A stretch of DNA of 54,913 nt, taken from positions 1 through 54,913 of the forward strand of contig JASMLX010000033.1 in NCBI GenBank assembly GCA_030748495.1. Direction: 5' to 3'. A model generated the notes under the pieces. It did no database searches, had not been told where the DNA came from, and worked only from the letters and a program-made list of their open reading frames with translations. This DNA comes from Candidatus Poribacteria bacterium. GTDB taxonomy: Bacteria; Poribacteria; WGA-4E; UBA9662. Of the stretch, positions 10,130-19,565 are shown one piece after another. The translations under genes and the position numbers were made by a program. Each line of letters begins with the position of its first letter. Positions within the stretch are counted from its first letter, which is position 1.

Positions 10130-10907
10130 TTAAGAATGAGTTTTTTCTGTCATTAGAATACTAGCATTTCTATGATTGTATCTCCAAATATATTCAGCCA
10201 AATACAAAGCCAATTTTTCCTTTCTGAGACCGCCTTTAGTCGCCAGTCTTCTTGGAAGGTAAGCCCGGAATCCTTCAAGACCATTGATATGGTTTTCTTG
10301 GCCATGGCTGTACTTACCTGGGTTATGTTTTACCCAGCCATGAACATAGCCATTAGCCGCAACTCCGGTCTAGCTTTTCCAGCAATCAGAACAAATAGCA
10401 CTTCCCAACCCGACCCGTCGGCAGATCCGAGGTAATCAAATCCTTGCTTCGACATCAGAAACCACTTGCGCCCAAACCTCTCCACCTCGGCCTAAGATGC
10501 CAAAAACAGGACTTTTGGAAAGCCCTCTTCCACGTTTACTACCACTGGCTTTGGTGCGGTGTCTTTTGTTTTTCCATTGTCCCCCAATAGTAGATTTCAT
10601 CCACTTCTACAGTGCCTGAAAAGATATCCGGTATCTCCTTCTGAAAGCTGACATCGGTTAAAGCAGGTAAAATTCGTTGTCCGTGGATCCCTGTTTCCTG
10701 GGCGATGGCAATGACGGGTAAACGTCTGAAAAACCAGGGCCAAAGATTGGACCATTATTGGCGGGTAAAATTCAGGGCTAATTTACCAGGTTTCCATTCG
10801 TAACGACAACAGCGGCAACGTTTCTTTTCTCTTCGGACAGAGTCAAGCTTTTGACAACCGCAACCAAAACACTTTAATTGGTTTTCAGATGTGTAATTTA
10901 CCAACAT
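10130..10907 (-). pseudogene. IS1595-family transposase relic (ISXO2-like DDE)
   Basis: Read on the minus strand from ATG 10907, the frame fragments give a zinc ribbon (CFGCGC and CRCC), then SGTVEVDEIYY (first catalytic Asp). After a frameshift come GGQWKNKRHRTKASGSKRGR and PVFGILGRGGEVWAQVVSDVE. After another shift come VHGWVKHNPGKYSHGQ, HINGLEGFRAY and the terminal LYLAEYIWRYNHRN. The order and content match IS1595 transposases. At least two or three frameshifts and an in-frame TAA make it inactive. I could not define terminal inverted repeats. Confidence 0.8.
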
Positions 10908-11500
10908 TGGTGGCTAAACTGCGACTTTACCCAAAATTTTAATACCTCCCGGTTGGATTCAGAACTGATCAACTAGAATCCAAGAAACATTTATTAATCC
11001 AACAAACATTCATTTAGATTGATTGGTTTCACTACCACCACTCAAATGGTTGCCAGTAGAAAAAATAGTAAACGCCATTCTCCACCCACACTTGCCATCA
11101 CTGGAAACTACTAAAAAATAGGTTTTACCTGTCTGCTTTTCGATCGGCTCTACAAACTGCGACCTGTTTCCATCAAGACTATCTGCCACCACGTATTAAA
11201 GCGGAATCGTGCCCTTTTTTCTAGAGAGACAATCCTTGAATTCGGCCTAAAAACCTTTCAGCATTTAAAAAATCTTCTATCTGCTTTCGATCCAGATCAA
11301 ATGGAAGAATGGAATAGATATCGCTACTGGTTCTGATCTCCAGTAGAATTGTCTGCCCTCCTGGTTGTATTTTGAGGTTTTGGGCTGGTTGACGGAATTA
11401 TCTATCCGCAAGTGTCGTTGTGGGAATGGTTGGTTTCGTAACCAGTAGCAGTTAAGGTCGCTTGATTCAGGTGGGATATTAACGATTAAGCTTGCGAAAA
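10908..11500 (-). other. gene debris between the IS1595 relic and a secreted protein gene
   Basis: There is no intact gene. On the minus strand a 57-codon fragment ending near 11222 reads FRQPAQNLKIQPGGQTILLE and continues FLNAERFLGRIQGLSL; it has the look of a protein C-terminus but no start. A 60-codon fragment at 11192-11010 ends SGGSETNQSK. Neither is recognised. Local inactivation after transposition is the simplest reading. Confidence 0.35.
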
Positions 11501-13033
11501 CTATTGTGTCGGACTCTCTTGAACTAGGCTATTCAACCGACACTTAAGTTGAGCTTGGTGTAGATCCGGTGGGTGAAGTTGGGCTGGATCAATGGCTTCA
11601 AACCACTTACCGTCAACATTAGTTTCTGATGGTTGGCTGGTCTGAACACCGATCAGGTTCAGCATTTGAGGCCCAAAACGCTTCGGCGGCCACCTTTGGG
11701 CCTTTTTCGCCCGGATATTCCAAAACGTCCCTCTGGCGGCACAATGCTTACCCAAGGCACGCCCACCACCAGATTTCCAAATTCTGGTTCCTACCCCCAG
11801 ATCAATACGGCTAAACAGGTTCTCATAGGGGGCTTTTTTATGGTGATCTAGAGACAGATCTACTCCTCGACCATTCGAACAGACATTGCCCGCTGAACGG
11901 TAGGAGAGGGTAATATCGTGGATGAACTGGGTTTGAAAATCGAAATCGGTGAACAGATTGTCGCTACCCAACTGCACACCGTGATGTCCCGTTGTACCGC
12001 CTCGATCAACACCTCGTTCTGATCGAAGAGTAATCCCTTTTAAGGTGCAAAACCGACCGGTGGCATAGACTCCGCTATCCGCATTAATAATTCCTACCTG
12101 CCTGACCCAGCAGTTGGAGACGTTGTTCAGCGCAATAGCATTGTAGCCCTGTTCGGTAAAATGCCCGCTATACTTTTGGACCGGAAACTCGATGGTCAAG
12201 TGTTCAATCCCGACTTCTGTTACCGTTGGTCGGCTATGACGGATTTCAGGCTGCCAGTCAGATCGAACATCGAATCGAAGAGGACGATCAATAGTTAGCT
12301 GATCGCCGGTAATTGAAACGACCTGACACACCATGCTGATCCGAATTGGCTTCTTTATTTTGCTCGTATCCCCAGTATCACCAGCATAGAGGTATTGCAA
12401 GAGCGTTTTCTGTGGGTCATCAACCAGGCGTATTTCAACCTGCTGGCCAGAGTGAAAATAGCTCGGTTGTGAGACGGTCAGTTTCTGTTGGCCCCGGCGG
12501 GCATTCGAAGTGATTTGACTCGACGCCTTGCCCTGTTGCCGACCTTTAACCCAGATCATCCCACCTGACCAGGAGTAGTTGGAGGTAGGTCTACCGGATG
12601 TGGTTTGACCCATATTTGGCTTCAACGTGTTGAGTGGAACAGGAAAAAAGAGAACTGTTTCTACTGGACCGGCACCTCTGAGAACAATTCCACTTTTCTT
12701 GATTTCCAGGATTTGGCTGATCTTGTAACGCCCAGCAGGGATAAAGATCGCTCCCCGATCGGTTGCCGCGATAGCATCTAGAAAGGCTTGCGAATCGTCG
12801 TGTTGACCATCACCTTTAGCCCCGTAAGATTTGATGTTGGTTACTTGCGGAATTGTTGGAATCGGTTCTTTGCCACTGTGATAACCGGCAAATGAGAAAT
12901 CGGGTAACCGGCTGGTCGGAGACCATTTTTCACCGGCTTCACCCCAGAGTTCAGAATAGTTTTGAGCCTGAAGTAGGGGCAAAACTAAAAACAGGATTGC
13001 TGCCCAAATCCGGATCGATAATAGTATGTTCAT
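11501..13033 (-). CDS. secreted right-handed beta-helix protein (pectate lyase superfamily)
   Basis: The 510-residue protein begins with a signal peptide of about 23 residues (MNILLSIRIWAAILFLVLPL, cleavage likely after LQA). The segment VTNIKSYGAKGDGQHDDSQA near residues 65-85 is the hallmark start of the Pectate_lyase_3/GH55-like beta-helix. The following GAIFIPAGRYKI and GIVLRGAG continue it, and a long helix with GHHGVQLG follows. Such proteins bind or cleave polysaccharides; the substrate is unknown and catalytic residues cannot be assigned by eye. It is probably exported to the periplasm or surface. The start has a modest GCAGG site. Stop TAG. Confidence 0.8.
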   Translation of the reverse strand: MNILLSIRIWAAILFLVLPLLQAQNYSELWGEAGEKWSPTSRLPDFSFAGYHSGKEPIPTIPQVTNIKSYGAKGDGQHDDSQAFLDAIAATDRGAIFIPAGRYKISQILEIKKSGIVLRGAGPVETVLFFPVPLNTLKPNMGQTTSGRPTSNYSWSGGMIWVKGRQQGKASSQITSNARRGQQKLTVSQPSYFHSGQQVEIRLVDDPQKTLLQYLYAGDTGDTSKIKKPIRISMVCQVVSITGDQLTIDRPLRFDVRSDWQPEIRHSRPTVTEVGIEHLTIEFPVQKYSGHFTEQGYNAIALNNVSNCWVRQVGIINADSGVYATGRFCTLKGITLRSERGVDRGGTTGHHGVQLGSDNLFTDFDFQTQFIHDITLSYRSAGNVCSNGRGVDLSLDHHKKAPYENLFSRIDLGVGTRIWKSGGGRALGKHCAARGTFWNIRAKKAQRWPPKRFGPQMLNLIGVQTSQPSETNVDGKWFEAIDPAQLHPPDLHQAQLKCRLNSLVQESPTQ

Positions 13034-13538
13034 CTGTCAACCTGCTGGTCGTCTCTAAATTCTCTTGTGCCTGGATATGCAACGGAAGATCAGGCTTTGA
13101 CGCACTGGCTGAAAAGGTCGGGTAGGCCGGATCTGAGCCGTGTGGAAAAGTTTAGTTGTACTTAGCAGATTGGTATCGATCTTCACCAACCACAATTGGC
13201 ATTTGCCACTGACCACCGAGAGTCGATATGCAACGGTATGTTTAGAAACTGGTCTTTGGCCGAGATGCCCCTATTGAGAAGAGATACTTTACGCGATATG
13301 AGTGTGGGATGTGTATCCGTTTTTCATTCGGTTTATCGAACTTCTGACGGCCAAAGAATAGCAGTTACCATCGAAGCAAGCCCCCTTACAATGTCCGATA
13401 AATGCTGACTGTATTTGAGGAGCAATATCCCGCTTTGAATCGAGAACTCGCCTATCGGGCATCTATAAGAACCTGACTCAACAAGATCCAACTCACAGGA
13501 TAAAGCTTGCTTGTTAGATCGACCTGAGTATTTGGAGA
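13034..13538. other. no intact gene
   Basis: Short open frames exist on both strands but none has a convincing start. A plus-strand fragment near 13402 reads LTVFEEQYPALNRELAYRAS before breaking, which is protein-like and might be transposase debris. No hairpin terminator, RNA gene or repeat was identified. Confidence 0.3.
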
Positions 13539-14306
13539 TTATCGACCCTCCTTAATTTCTCCCCAGGTGACCGATAATTTATCAATCGACTTAGCAACAG
13601 CAAGAAAATCCCCTTCCATGATTTCTTTGATCTCTTTCTCTGTGATGGAACGGGAAAACAAGAAAAATTCGTCTAGTAATCCCATGTACCACCGTCCATT
13701 TTTGTGGTGTCCGATGCCAGCTGTCACCTTCCAGTTGGTTGCCAGTTTCGCTTTAGCTGCCTTGGCGTCGTGGGTTCTCTTGCCATCGACATAGATGGCT
13801 ACTTCTCTGCTTTTTCCATCATAAGTGCCTACAAAGTGATGCCATTTTTTGCCTTTGATGACTGGACCAGGATTGATGTTAAATACTTCAGCTGAATCGT
13901 CGTTTCGGTGGAAGAAGCGAAAACCGGCAGGACGAATTTCGACGTGGAACAGGCCGCTTCCATGCTTATCACCAATGGCATCAAACAGGCTTTGTGGTTC
14001 TCCTGAGTCTTCGTGGTTGACCCAAGTCGCTAGCGTAAAACCATCTGTTGGTAGATTCTTAAACTCAGGACCATTGATTTTGATCCAAACCCCTTGTTTA
14101 AGGTGAATGGCTTTTCCCATCTTTCCGTCGCTGAACTTGGCACCTCCAACAACTTCGCCATCATTTTTATATTTTGAACCGTCTTTGATAACGTTATTTT
14201 TCACATCATCAAAGCTGTAGTAGATAGAGAGCCCCGGATCGTTGAGATCAGCGTAACTGATGATGTAAAACGACAGGGTCAAAGTAATTAAAACTAATTT
14301 TTTCAA
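13539..14306 (-). CDS. secreted LamG/concanavalin A-like domain protein
   Basis: I choose TTG 14306, preceded by AGGAAGATC, over the more upstream start because it places a signal peptide at the N-terminus (KKLVLITLTLSFYIISYA, cleavage before DLNDPG). The mature protein of about 235 residues is one LamG jelly-roll: GLSIYYSFDD, FTLATWVNHED, WHHFVGTYDGK and VAIYVDGK are the typical strands, and LDEFFLFSRSITEKEIKEIM closes the domain. LamG domains bind glycans or proteins. It lies downstream of ogt on the same strand and next to the beta-helix gene; both may be surface or periplasmic glycan-binding proteins. The stop is TAA. Confidence 0.85.
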   Translation of the reverse strand: MKKLVLITLTLSFYIISYADLNDPGLSIYYSFDDVKNNVIKDGSKYKNDGEVVGGAKFSDGKMGKAIHLKQGVWIKINGPEFKNLPTDGFTLATWVNHEDSGEPQSLFDAIGDKHGSGLFHVEIRPAGFRFFHRNDDSAEVFNINPGPVIKGKKWHHFVGTYDGKSREVAIYVDGKRTHDAKAAKAKLATNWKVTAGIGHHKNGRWYMGLLDEFFLFSRSITEKEIKEIMEGDFLAVAKSIDKLSVTWGEIKEGR

Positions 14307-14418
14307 AGTGATCTTCCTATTCTGAGAGTTAGTATTCGAAGTTACATTAGCAAAAATGCATTGTGTTGTACCATATAGAAATCGACATATCAACTTTCCA
14401 GGTCGTAAGTAACTGATA

Positions 14419-14901
14419 TTACTGATTCTTTTCCAGATCTATCAAAAATTTCTTTATTTCCAAACCACCCGCATAGCCCGCGAGTTGCCCTGATTTACGA
14501 ATGACTCTGTGACACGGAATAATGATGCTAATTGGGTTCAGACGGTTTGCAGAACCAACTGCTCTTACAGCCTTAGCCTTATGAATAATTTTAGCTTGTT
14601 CGGAGTAGGTTATTACTTTTCCATATGGAATTTGCAATAGTGCATTCCAGGCTGCTTTCTGAAAAGGTGTTCCGTTAAAAAAAAGTGGCAGGTCAAACCT
14701 TTCACGTCTGCGGTTAAAATATTCACCTAACTGTTTTTTAGTCGTGGCAATAATCTCGTTTTCCTGGTCAATAGCTGCCGGAAATACTTTGTTGTATCCG
14801 TCTATTTTATGGCCGTAGACAACAGCTCTTAGCTTTTCATCGTCGGCAGCGGCAGATAAATTGCCCACAGGCGAATCAAACTGTTGATAATAGATCAGCA
14901 T
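14419..14901 (-). CDS. ogt: methylated-DNA-protein-cysteine methyltransferase
   Basis: This protein repairs O6-alkylguanine by suicidal transfer of the alkyl group to cysteine. The 160 residues contain the active-site motif PCHRV with C130 and the upstream DNA-binding helix with YGKVITYSEQAK and VRAVGSANRLNP. The start chosen is ATG 14901; the open frame extends to TTG 14913, directly after the NUDIX stop codon and in the same frame. The NUDIX gene ends 12 bases upstream of the ATG, so the two are translationally close. Confidence 0.93.
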   Translation of the reverse strand: MLIYYQQFDSPVGNLSAAADDEKLRAVVYGHKIDGYNKVFPAAIDQENEIIATTKKQLGEYFNRRRERFDLPLFFNGTPFQKAAWNALLQIPYGKVITYSEQAKIIHKAKAVRAVGSANRLNPISIIIPCHRVIRKSGQLAGYAGGLEIKKFLIDLEKNQ

Positions 14902-14913
14902 AAACGTAGCCAA

Positions 14914-15528
14914 CTAAAACATGGCGTCAAATGACTTCAGGATTTCTGCTTGTAGGCTAGCCCGATACTGTAGTCCAGTAGCGTCAGAATGTTGCAGTCC
15001 ATTCATTAGGCTGGTACCCAACTCTCGCCAGGTCGCCCATTTGGCGCCGGCAATTTCCTGTGTATCCATCGGAAGTATATTTAGACTCGTTGTAGATGCG
15101 GTGAAAACGTGTGTTTGCCAGTCAATTTGGTAGATGCCCTCAACCTGCTGACTTTGATAGCTAAACTGAACGTAGGCTCGTAACACGTAGCGGTGTAACC
15201 TGATCTCTAGCCCAGTTTCCTCTTTAGCTTCCCGTTTTACGCCCTGTTCAAATACTTCTCCAGGGCTGATCCCACCGCTGGGTGGTCGATAGACGTTCGG
15301 CAAATAGTAAGGCTTTCGAATCACTGCCAGCTTAGCATCAGGAGTAATTTGTCGCTCTTGATTAGGTTTTTGCTGGAAGATGAGTAGGGTTACATCGTGT
15401 TGCCGTCCAGACAACATACTGGCGCACACCAGGTTAAATTCCTTTTCCCGCATCTCCCATTCGGTGGTGAAAACTCGTGGTACACCGTATTGGTACTCGA
15501 GCCAAGGAACCTGTTGATTAACGAACAT
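14914..15528 (-). CDS. NUDIX hydrolase
   Basis: NUDIX enzymes hydrolyse nucleoside diphosphates linked to another moiety, with Mg2+. The 204-residue protein has a perfect Nudix box at 85-107: G, E91, R99-E100, E103-E104 and G106-L107 all in register. The substrate is unknown; a pairing with ogt suggests a nucleotide-sanitation or housekeeping role, but this is only context. It ends in TAG and the following frame is ogt without any frame change. It starts 22 bases after glcE ends. Confidence 0.9.
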   Translation of the reverse strand: MFVNQQVPWLEYQYGVPRVFTTEWEMREKEFNLVCASMLSGRQHDVTLLIFQQKPNQERQITPDAKLAVIRKPYYLPNVYRPPSGGISPGEVFEQGVKREAKEETGLEIRLHRYVLRAYVQFSYQSQQVEGIYQIDWQTHVFTASTTSLNILPMDTQEIAGAKWATWRELGTSLMNGLQHSDATGLQYRASLQAEILKSFDAMF

Positions 15529-15550
15529 AGGTCAAGTAGTTCATCAATCT

Positions 15551-16810
15551 TTATATTTGCCCTACGAAACGGTTCGGATTGAGGCGATAATTGGGATCTA
15601 GTTCCGACTTAATCTGTCTCATCAACCCAAGCGTCGAGCCAACTTCCCCCCAGACGTCGATTTGTTCCTTGACTTCGACAGGAGCTAATTCGATGACTAA
15701 ATTACCACGATTAGCAACGACCTGCGCTCGCAAGTTTTGGATGGTGTCGACCAGGCCTGTAGGGTGATCATTGGGATGTGAAAAAGCCAGATGAATCACA
15801 CCCTTCCCAATCAGCGCCATGATCTGGGGTGGAACATCCACTGATTCGAGAACTGTATCAATGAAATTGGGTAGATCCGAAGGTCTGAGGTTGACACGGC
15901 AGACTAAACGGTTGGAGGATCGGTTTGGGTTGACGGGGAAATCTCTCACGGCTAAGCGTAAATTTTTGCCCTGCTCATCTGAGCAGGTGCTGAGACTGGC
16001 GGTTTTATGTTTCGTCATTTGAGAGATTTGGTCGATCTGCCAACTCACCGTTTCAGCTGAGCCATCAATTCCAACTAACAGGCACGGTTGGACGATTTCA
16101 GTCGTCGGTAGTCCATTCAGGCTCAGGTTCAGAAATGCCGGTAGAAGTTGAGTCGCGTGAATCTCTCGACCAAAGGCGACGGCATCCTTGGCTGAGTCGA
16201 AGGTCAGGAGTATAGTTCGTTCGGTTTCTGGTTTAGGATAGAGCTTGAAACAAACTTGACTGATTACTCCCAAGGTGCCGAATGAGCCGACAAATAGTTT
16301 ATTGAGATCGTAGCCAGCTACATTCTTAACCACTTTACCACCAGATTTAATAGCCGTTCCGTCAGCCAGAAAAACACGCAACCCCAAAACCAAATCCCGT
16401 GTTGCACCGTACTGATGCCGAAGGCTACCAGATGAGTTTGTAGCCACAATCCCACCTACAGTCGCGTTTCTAGAATAGGGCGGATCCAGTGGTACAAACT
16501 GCTCCTGTTCTGCAACCAGATTTTGTAGATCTGAAAATATCATACCGGCCTCGACTGTTACCGTCAGATCGTCTGGTACATACTCGATGACTCTGTTCAA
16601 TCTGGCAACTGAGAGGAGTAGATCTACTTTTTCCGGTCGATTCCCCATACCGAGTTTACTGCCATTGCCTGCTAGTACCAACTGCCGAGGAGTTTCTGCC
16701 AACAGAATTTGTTGCAGATCTGATTCCGAGTTGGGGCGTTCGATCCGGTTTGGCACTATGCCGTCAATTTGATATTGGGTTTCAGGTATCATCAGTAGGG
16801 TTGGTTTCAA
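15551..16810 (-). CDS. glcE: glycolate oxidase FAD-binding subunit GlcE-like
   Basis: The roughly 413-419-residue protein is a single FAD-linked PCMH domain: VLAGNGSKLGMG near 45-57, then DPPYSRNATVGGIVATNSSG and GGKVVKNVAGYDLNKLFVGS, which is characteristic of GlcE. In the family it works with GlcD and the iron-sulfur subunit GlcF to oxidise glycolate to glyoxylate. GlcD lies 46 bases upstream on the same strand. GlcF is not in the window. The start may be TTG 16810 or ATG 16792; no strong ribosome binding site decides. Confidence 0.85.
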   Translation of the reverse strand: MKPTLLMIPETQYQIDGIVPNRIERPNSESDLQQILLAETPRQLVLAGNGSKLGMGNRPEKVDLLLSVARLNRVIEYVPDDLTVTVEAGMIFSDLQNLVAEQEQFVPLDPPYSRNATVGGIVATNSSGSLRHQYGATRDLVLGLRVFLADGTAIKSGGKVVKNVAGYDLNKLFVGSFGTLGVISQVCFKLYPKPETERTILLTFDSAKDAVAFGREIHATQLLPAFLNLSLNGLPTTEIVQPCLLVGIDGSAETVSWQIDQISQMTKHKTASLSTCSDEQGKNLRLAVRDFPVNPNRSSNRLVCRVNLRPSDLPNFIDTVLESVDVPPQIMALIGKGVIHLAFSHPNDHPTGLVDTIQNLRAQVVANRGNLVIELAPVEVKEQIDVWGEVGSTLGLMRQIKSELDPNYRLNPNRFVGQI

Positions 16811-16856
16811 ATAAAGCGAGAAACAGAGAGATATTATCTATCTCACGTTTCTCACC

Positions 16857-18326
16857 TTAGGAGGCAATGCGTTCCTTTTGTTCGATGGCTGACGAACAGT
16901 TGGTATGTTTTTCTTGATGCCATCTGGTTTCGTCACCAAATTGATCAATAGGAAAAATCTTACCCGGATTGCATAGGCTATGCGGATTAAAGGTCTCACG
17001 AATCTTGACCATCAATTCCATGTCAGCCCTGGAATAAACTAGTGGCATGAATTGTTGCTTTTCTACACCGATCCCGTGTTCGCCGGAGATGGTTCCACCA
17101 GCCTCAACACAAGCTTTTAGGATCTCCGCGTTAGCTAGATGAACACGCTCCAGTTGATCCGGATCCCGTTGATCGAAAAGGACGATCGGATGCAGATTGC
17201 CATCACCAGCATGAAAAACGTTAGCGATGTCCAGATTGTGCTTTTTGGAAACTTCACCAACAAGAGTCATCATCTTTGGTAGCTGTGAGCGAGGGACCGT
17301 CCCATCTTGAGTGATATAGGTCGGGGCGAGCCGTCCCAGCGCACCGAAGGCCCGCTTCCGAGCCGTCCAGAGTTGCTTTCGATCCACTTCGTCCTTTGCG
17401 GTTTGTACGCCTCGAGCCTGATTACGATTGAGGATATCGACGATGCGTTCAGCTTGCCCCTGCATACCAACCTCGATACCGTCCAGTTCCACGATCAAGA
17501 CTGCGCCTGCATCCAGCGGAAGTCCCCACTGAAAAGCCTCTTCTACTGCCTTAATGACAAGGTGATCCATAACTTCGAGGGCTGCAGGAACAATCCCTTC
17601 GGAAATAATCTGAGAAACAGCACTGGTAGCATCAACGACCGTGTTAAAAATCCCTAGCATCGTGTAGTAAGATTGCGGGTTGCGTGTTAGCCGAACCACG
17701 GCTTTGGTGGCAATACCGAACGTCCCTTCTGAACCTATCATCAATCCTCGAAGATCATAGCCAATGCATTCCTCAGTTGGGCTACCAAACTCGACAATCT
17801 CACCATTTGGTAAAACCACCTCCAACCAAAGAATGTGGTTGGAGGTAACACCGTATTTCAAGGTATGAGGGCCGCCAGAGTTTTCAGCGATATTGCCACC
17901 GATACTGCAGGCTTGCTGGCTGGATGGATCGGGAGCATAATGGTAACCATGATTGAGAGTAGCCTGTGACAACAGGAGATTTACCACTCCGGTTTCAATC
18001 GTTGCCTGTTGATTTTCGAAATCGACCTCTAGAATCCGGTTCATCCGATTCATGGCGATTACCACACCGCCATTTGTAGGTAAAGCGCCACCACTCAAAC
18101 CGGTGCCCGATCCACGAGCTACAAACGGGACTTGATACTCGTTCGCAATTTTGACAATTCTTGATACGTCTTCTGTTGTGTCAGGAAAAACAACTACATC
18201 AGGAAGTGCCTTGAACAGTGTAGCACCATCGCACTCATAGACAGACAGAGAAATCGGATCGGAAATTACATTGGTCGGTCCAATGGCAGTCGATAGGTTA
18301 TTGATCAAGTTAGTATACTTCGACAT
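16857..18326 (-). CDS. glcD: glycolate/lactate dehydrogenase FAD-linked subunit GlcD-like
   Basis: The 489-residue protein has the FAD-binding PCMH domain (RGSGTGLSGGALPTNGG, DPSSQQACSIGGNIAENSGG and SEGTFGIATKAVVRL) and the C-terminal FAD-oxidase domain with FHAGDGNLHP and SGEHGIGVEK. It oxidises a 2-hydroxy acid and passes electrons to a partner. I choose ATG 18326 with GGAG upstream; the longer frame from 18452 adds residues unlike the family and runs through an extragenic hairpin. It is followed by glcE. Confidence 0.9.
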   Translation of the reverse strand: MSKYTNLINNLSTAIGPTNVISDPISLSVYECDGATLFKALPDVVVFPDTTEDVSRIVKIANEYQVPFVARGSGTGLSGGALPTNGGVVIAMNRMNRILEVDFENQQATIETGVVNLLLSQATLNHGYHYAPDPSSQQACSIGGNIAENSGGPHTLKYGVTSNHILWLEVVLPNGEIVEFGSPTEECIGYDLRGLMIGSEGTFGIATKAVVRLTRNPQSYYTMLGIFNTVVDATSAVSQIISEGIVPAALEVMDHLVIKAVEEAFQWGLPLDAGAVLIVELDGIEVGMQGQAERIVDILNRNQARGVQTAKDEVDRKQLWTARKRAFGALGRLAPTYITQDGTVPRSQLPKMMTLVGEVSKKHNLDIANVFHAGDGNLHPIVLFDQRDPDQLERVHLANAEILKACVEAGGTISGEHGIGVEKQQFMPLVYSRADMELMVKIRETFNPHSLCNPGKIFPIDQFGDETRWHQEKHTNCSSAIEQKERIAS

Positions 18327-18407
18327 TTCGTTAACTCCAATTAGGTAATTGTAATCTTTGAAGCGAGTCCATTTTGATCCGAAATAAAAAGTGTGTAGAT
18401 AAGGCGT

Positions 18408-18481
18408 CCGACCTTCGGTCGGCATTTCAGAACCTTGGCCGGGGAAAGCCAATATGAAATCGCTGACTAAAGTCAGCGATT
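18408..18481. repeat. two hairpins between mrp and glcD
   Basis: AATCGCTGACT (18458-18468) and AGTCAGCGATT (18471-18481) form a perfect 11-bp inverted repeat with a 2-base centre that overlaps the mrp stop. A second small hairpin, CCGACC-ttc-GGTCGG, lies at 18408-18422. Neither has a T-run in the minus direction. They may be an extragenic palindromic repeat or an RNA processing site within the transcript. Confidence 0.5.
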
Positions 18482-19493
18482 ATTGAATCGTCAGTTCCTC
18501 TTCCTGTTCTAACTGTTCTACCTGAACAATAAGTCGATCAGCCATCCGTTTGAAAGAGATTGATTGTGAGGAATCGGGAAAAGCCAATACAATCGGTGTT
18601 CCGAGATCACCACACTCGCAAATTTTCGGATCAATAGGAATCTGACCCAACAACGGTACATTCAACTGTTGGCAGATTTTCTCGCCACCGCCAGAGCCAA
18701 AAATGTTAACTTTTTCATTATTGCTTGGGTTGATATAGTAACTCATATTTTCCACGACCCCCAATAACGGTGTCTCCATCCGATCCGCCATTGCAATAGA
18801 TCGCCGAACATCGGCCAGGGCCACATCTTGAGGTGTAGTCACGATAACAGCTCCGTTCAAAGAGATGATTTGGGATAGCGACAATTGAGCGTCACCTGTA
18901 CCTGGGGGCATATCAATAAGCAAATAATCGAGTTCACCCCAGATCACATCGCCTAAAAATTGCTGCATCGCACTGTGTAACATTGGTCCTCGCCAAATCA
19001 TGGCTTGCTCATCCTGAACCATAAACCCAATCGACATCAGTGAGAGGCCATGTTGATTAATAGGGAGTAGCTGTCGTTGTTCCGTAACTTGGGGTTGTTG
19101 TTTGACTCCCATCATGGTCGGGATACTGGGACCGTAAACGTCTGCGTCCATTAAGCCAACCTTCAACCCCATTTGCGACAGGGCAACGGCCAAGTTAGCA
19201 GAGACTGTCGATTTTCCCACGCCACCTTTTCCGCTAGCTACAGCAATGACATATTTGACATCTGGAACTAACGGTTTTTTCGGAGCAGGTTTTACTGGTT
19301 GCTGGTTGGCCGCAGGCGACGATTGTGAAATTTGTTGACCGCTGATGAGTTTCAGTTCAGGATGTGATCTAGAAGAATCGGTTGTTTCTGTCATCTTGGT
19401 TTCCTCTGCTCCATTTGCGGTTACAGGTTGTCCGTCCGGGTTTTTATCATTTTCGGATTTGCCAAATAATTTCACTGTGCTCCTACTTTTCAT
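18480..19493 (-). CDS. Mrp/ApbC-family iron-sulfur cluster carrier ATPase
   Basis: The 337-residue P-loop protein has the deviant Walker A GKGGVGKS at residues 88-95, GLMDADVYGPSIP and IDMPPGTGDAQLS. Mrp/ApbC/NBP35 proteins carry and transfer Fe-S clusters. The N-terminal 75 residues are Gln/Pro/Ser-rich in place of the usual MIP18 (DUF59) domain. The usual CxxC after ENMSY is absent here (the segment is INPSNNEK); a CEC pair occurs at 292-294. Lying on the same strand as a cysteine desulfurase supports a cluster-assembly role. The start is ATG 19493; a later GTG is possible. Confidence 0.88.
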   Translation of the reverse strand: MKSRSTVKLFGKSENDKNPDGQPVTANGAEETKMTETTDSSRSHPELKLISGQQISQSSPAANQQPVKPAPKKPLVPDVKYVIAVASGKGGVGKSTVSANLAVALSQMGLKVGLMDADVYGPSIPTMMGVKQQPQVTEQRQLLPINQHGLSLMSIGFMVQDEQAMIWRGPMLHSAMQQFLGDVIWGELDYLLIDMPPGTGDAQLSLSQIISLNGAVIVTTPQDVALADVRRSIAMADRMETPLLGVVENMSYYINPSNNEKVNIFGSGGGEKICQQLNVPLLGQIPIDPKICECGDLGTPIVLAFPDSSQSISFKRMADRLIVQVEQLEQEEELTIQ

Positions 19494-19565
19494 TTCCCAA
19501 TCAAGCTGAGGGAATTACTGATCTAGTTTGTATTTGTTAGGGGGATTCTATTTCCTATGTATCCT

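Noticed and set aside
18326..18452. Longer start for glcD.
   Set aside because: The extra residues are unlike the family, cross a hairpin, and ATG 18326 has a good ribosome site.
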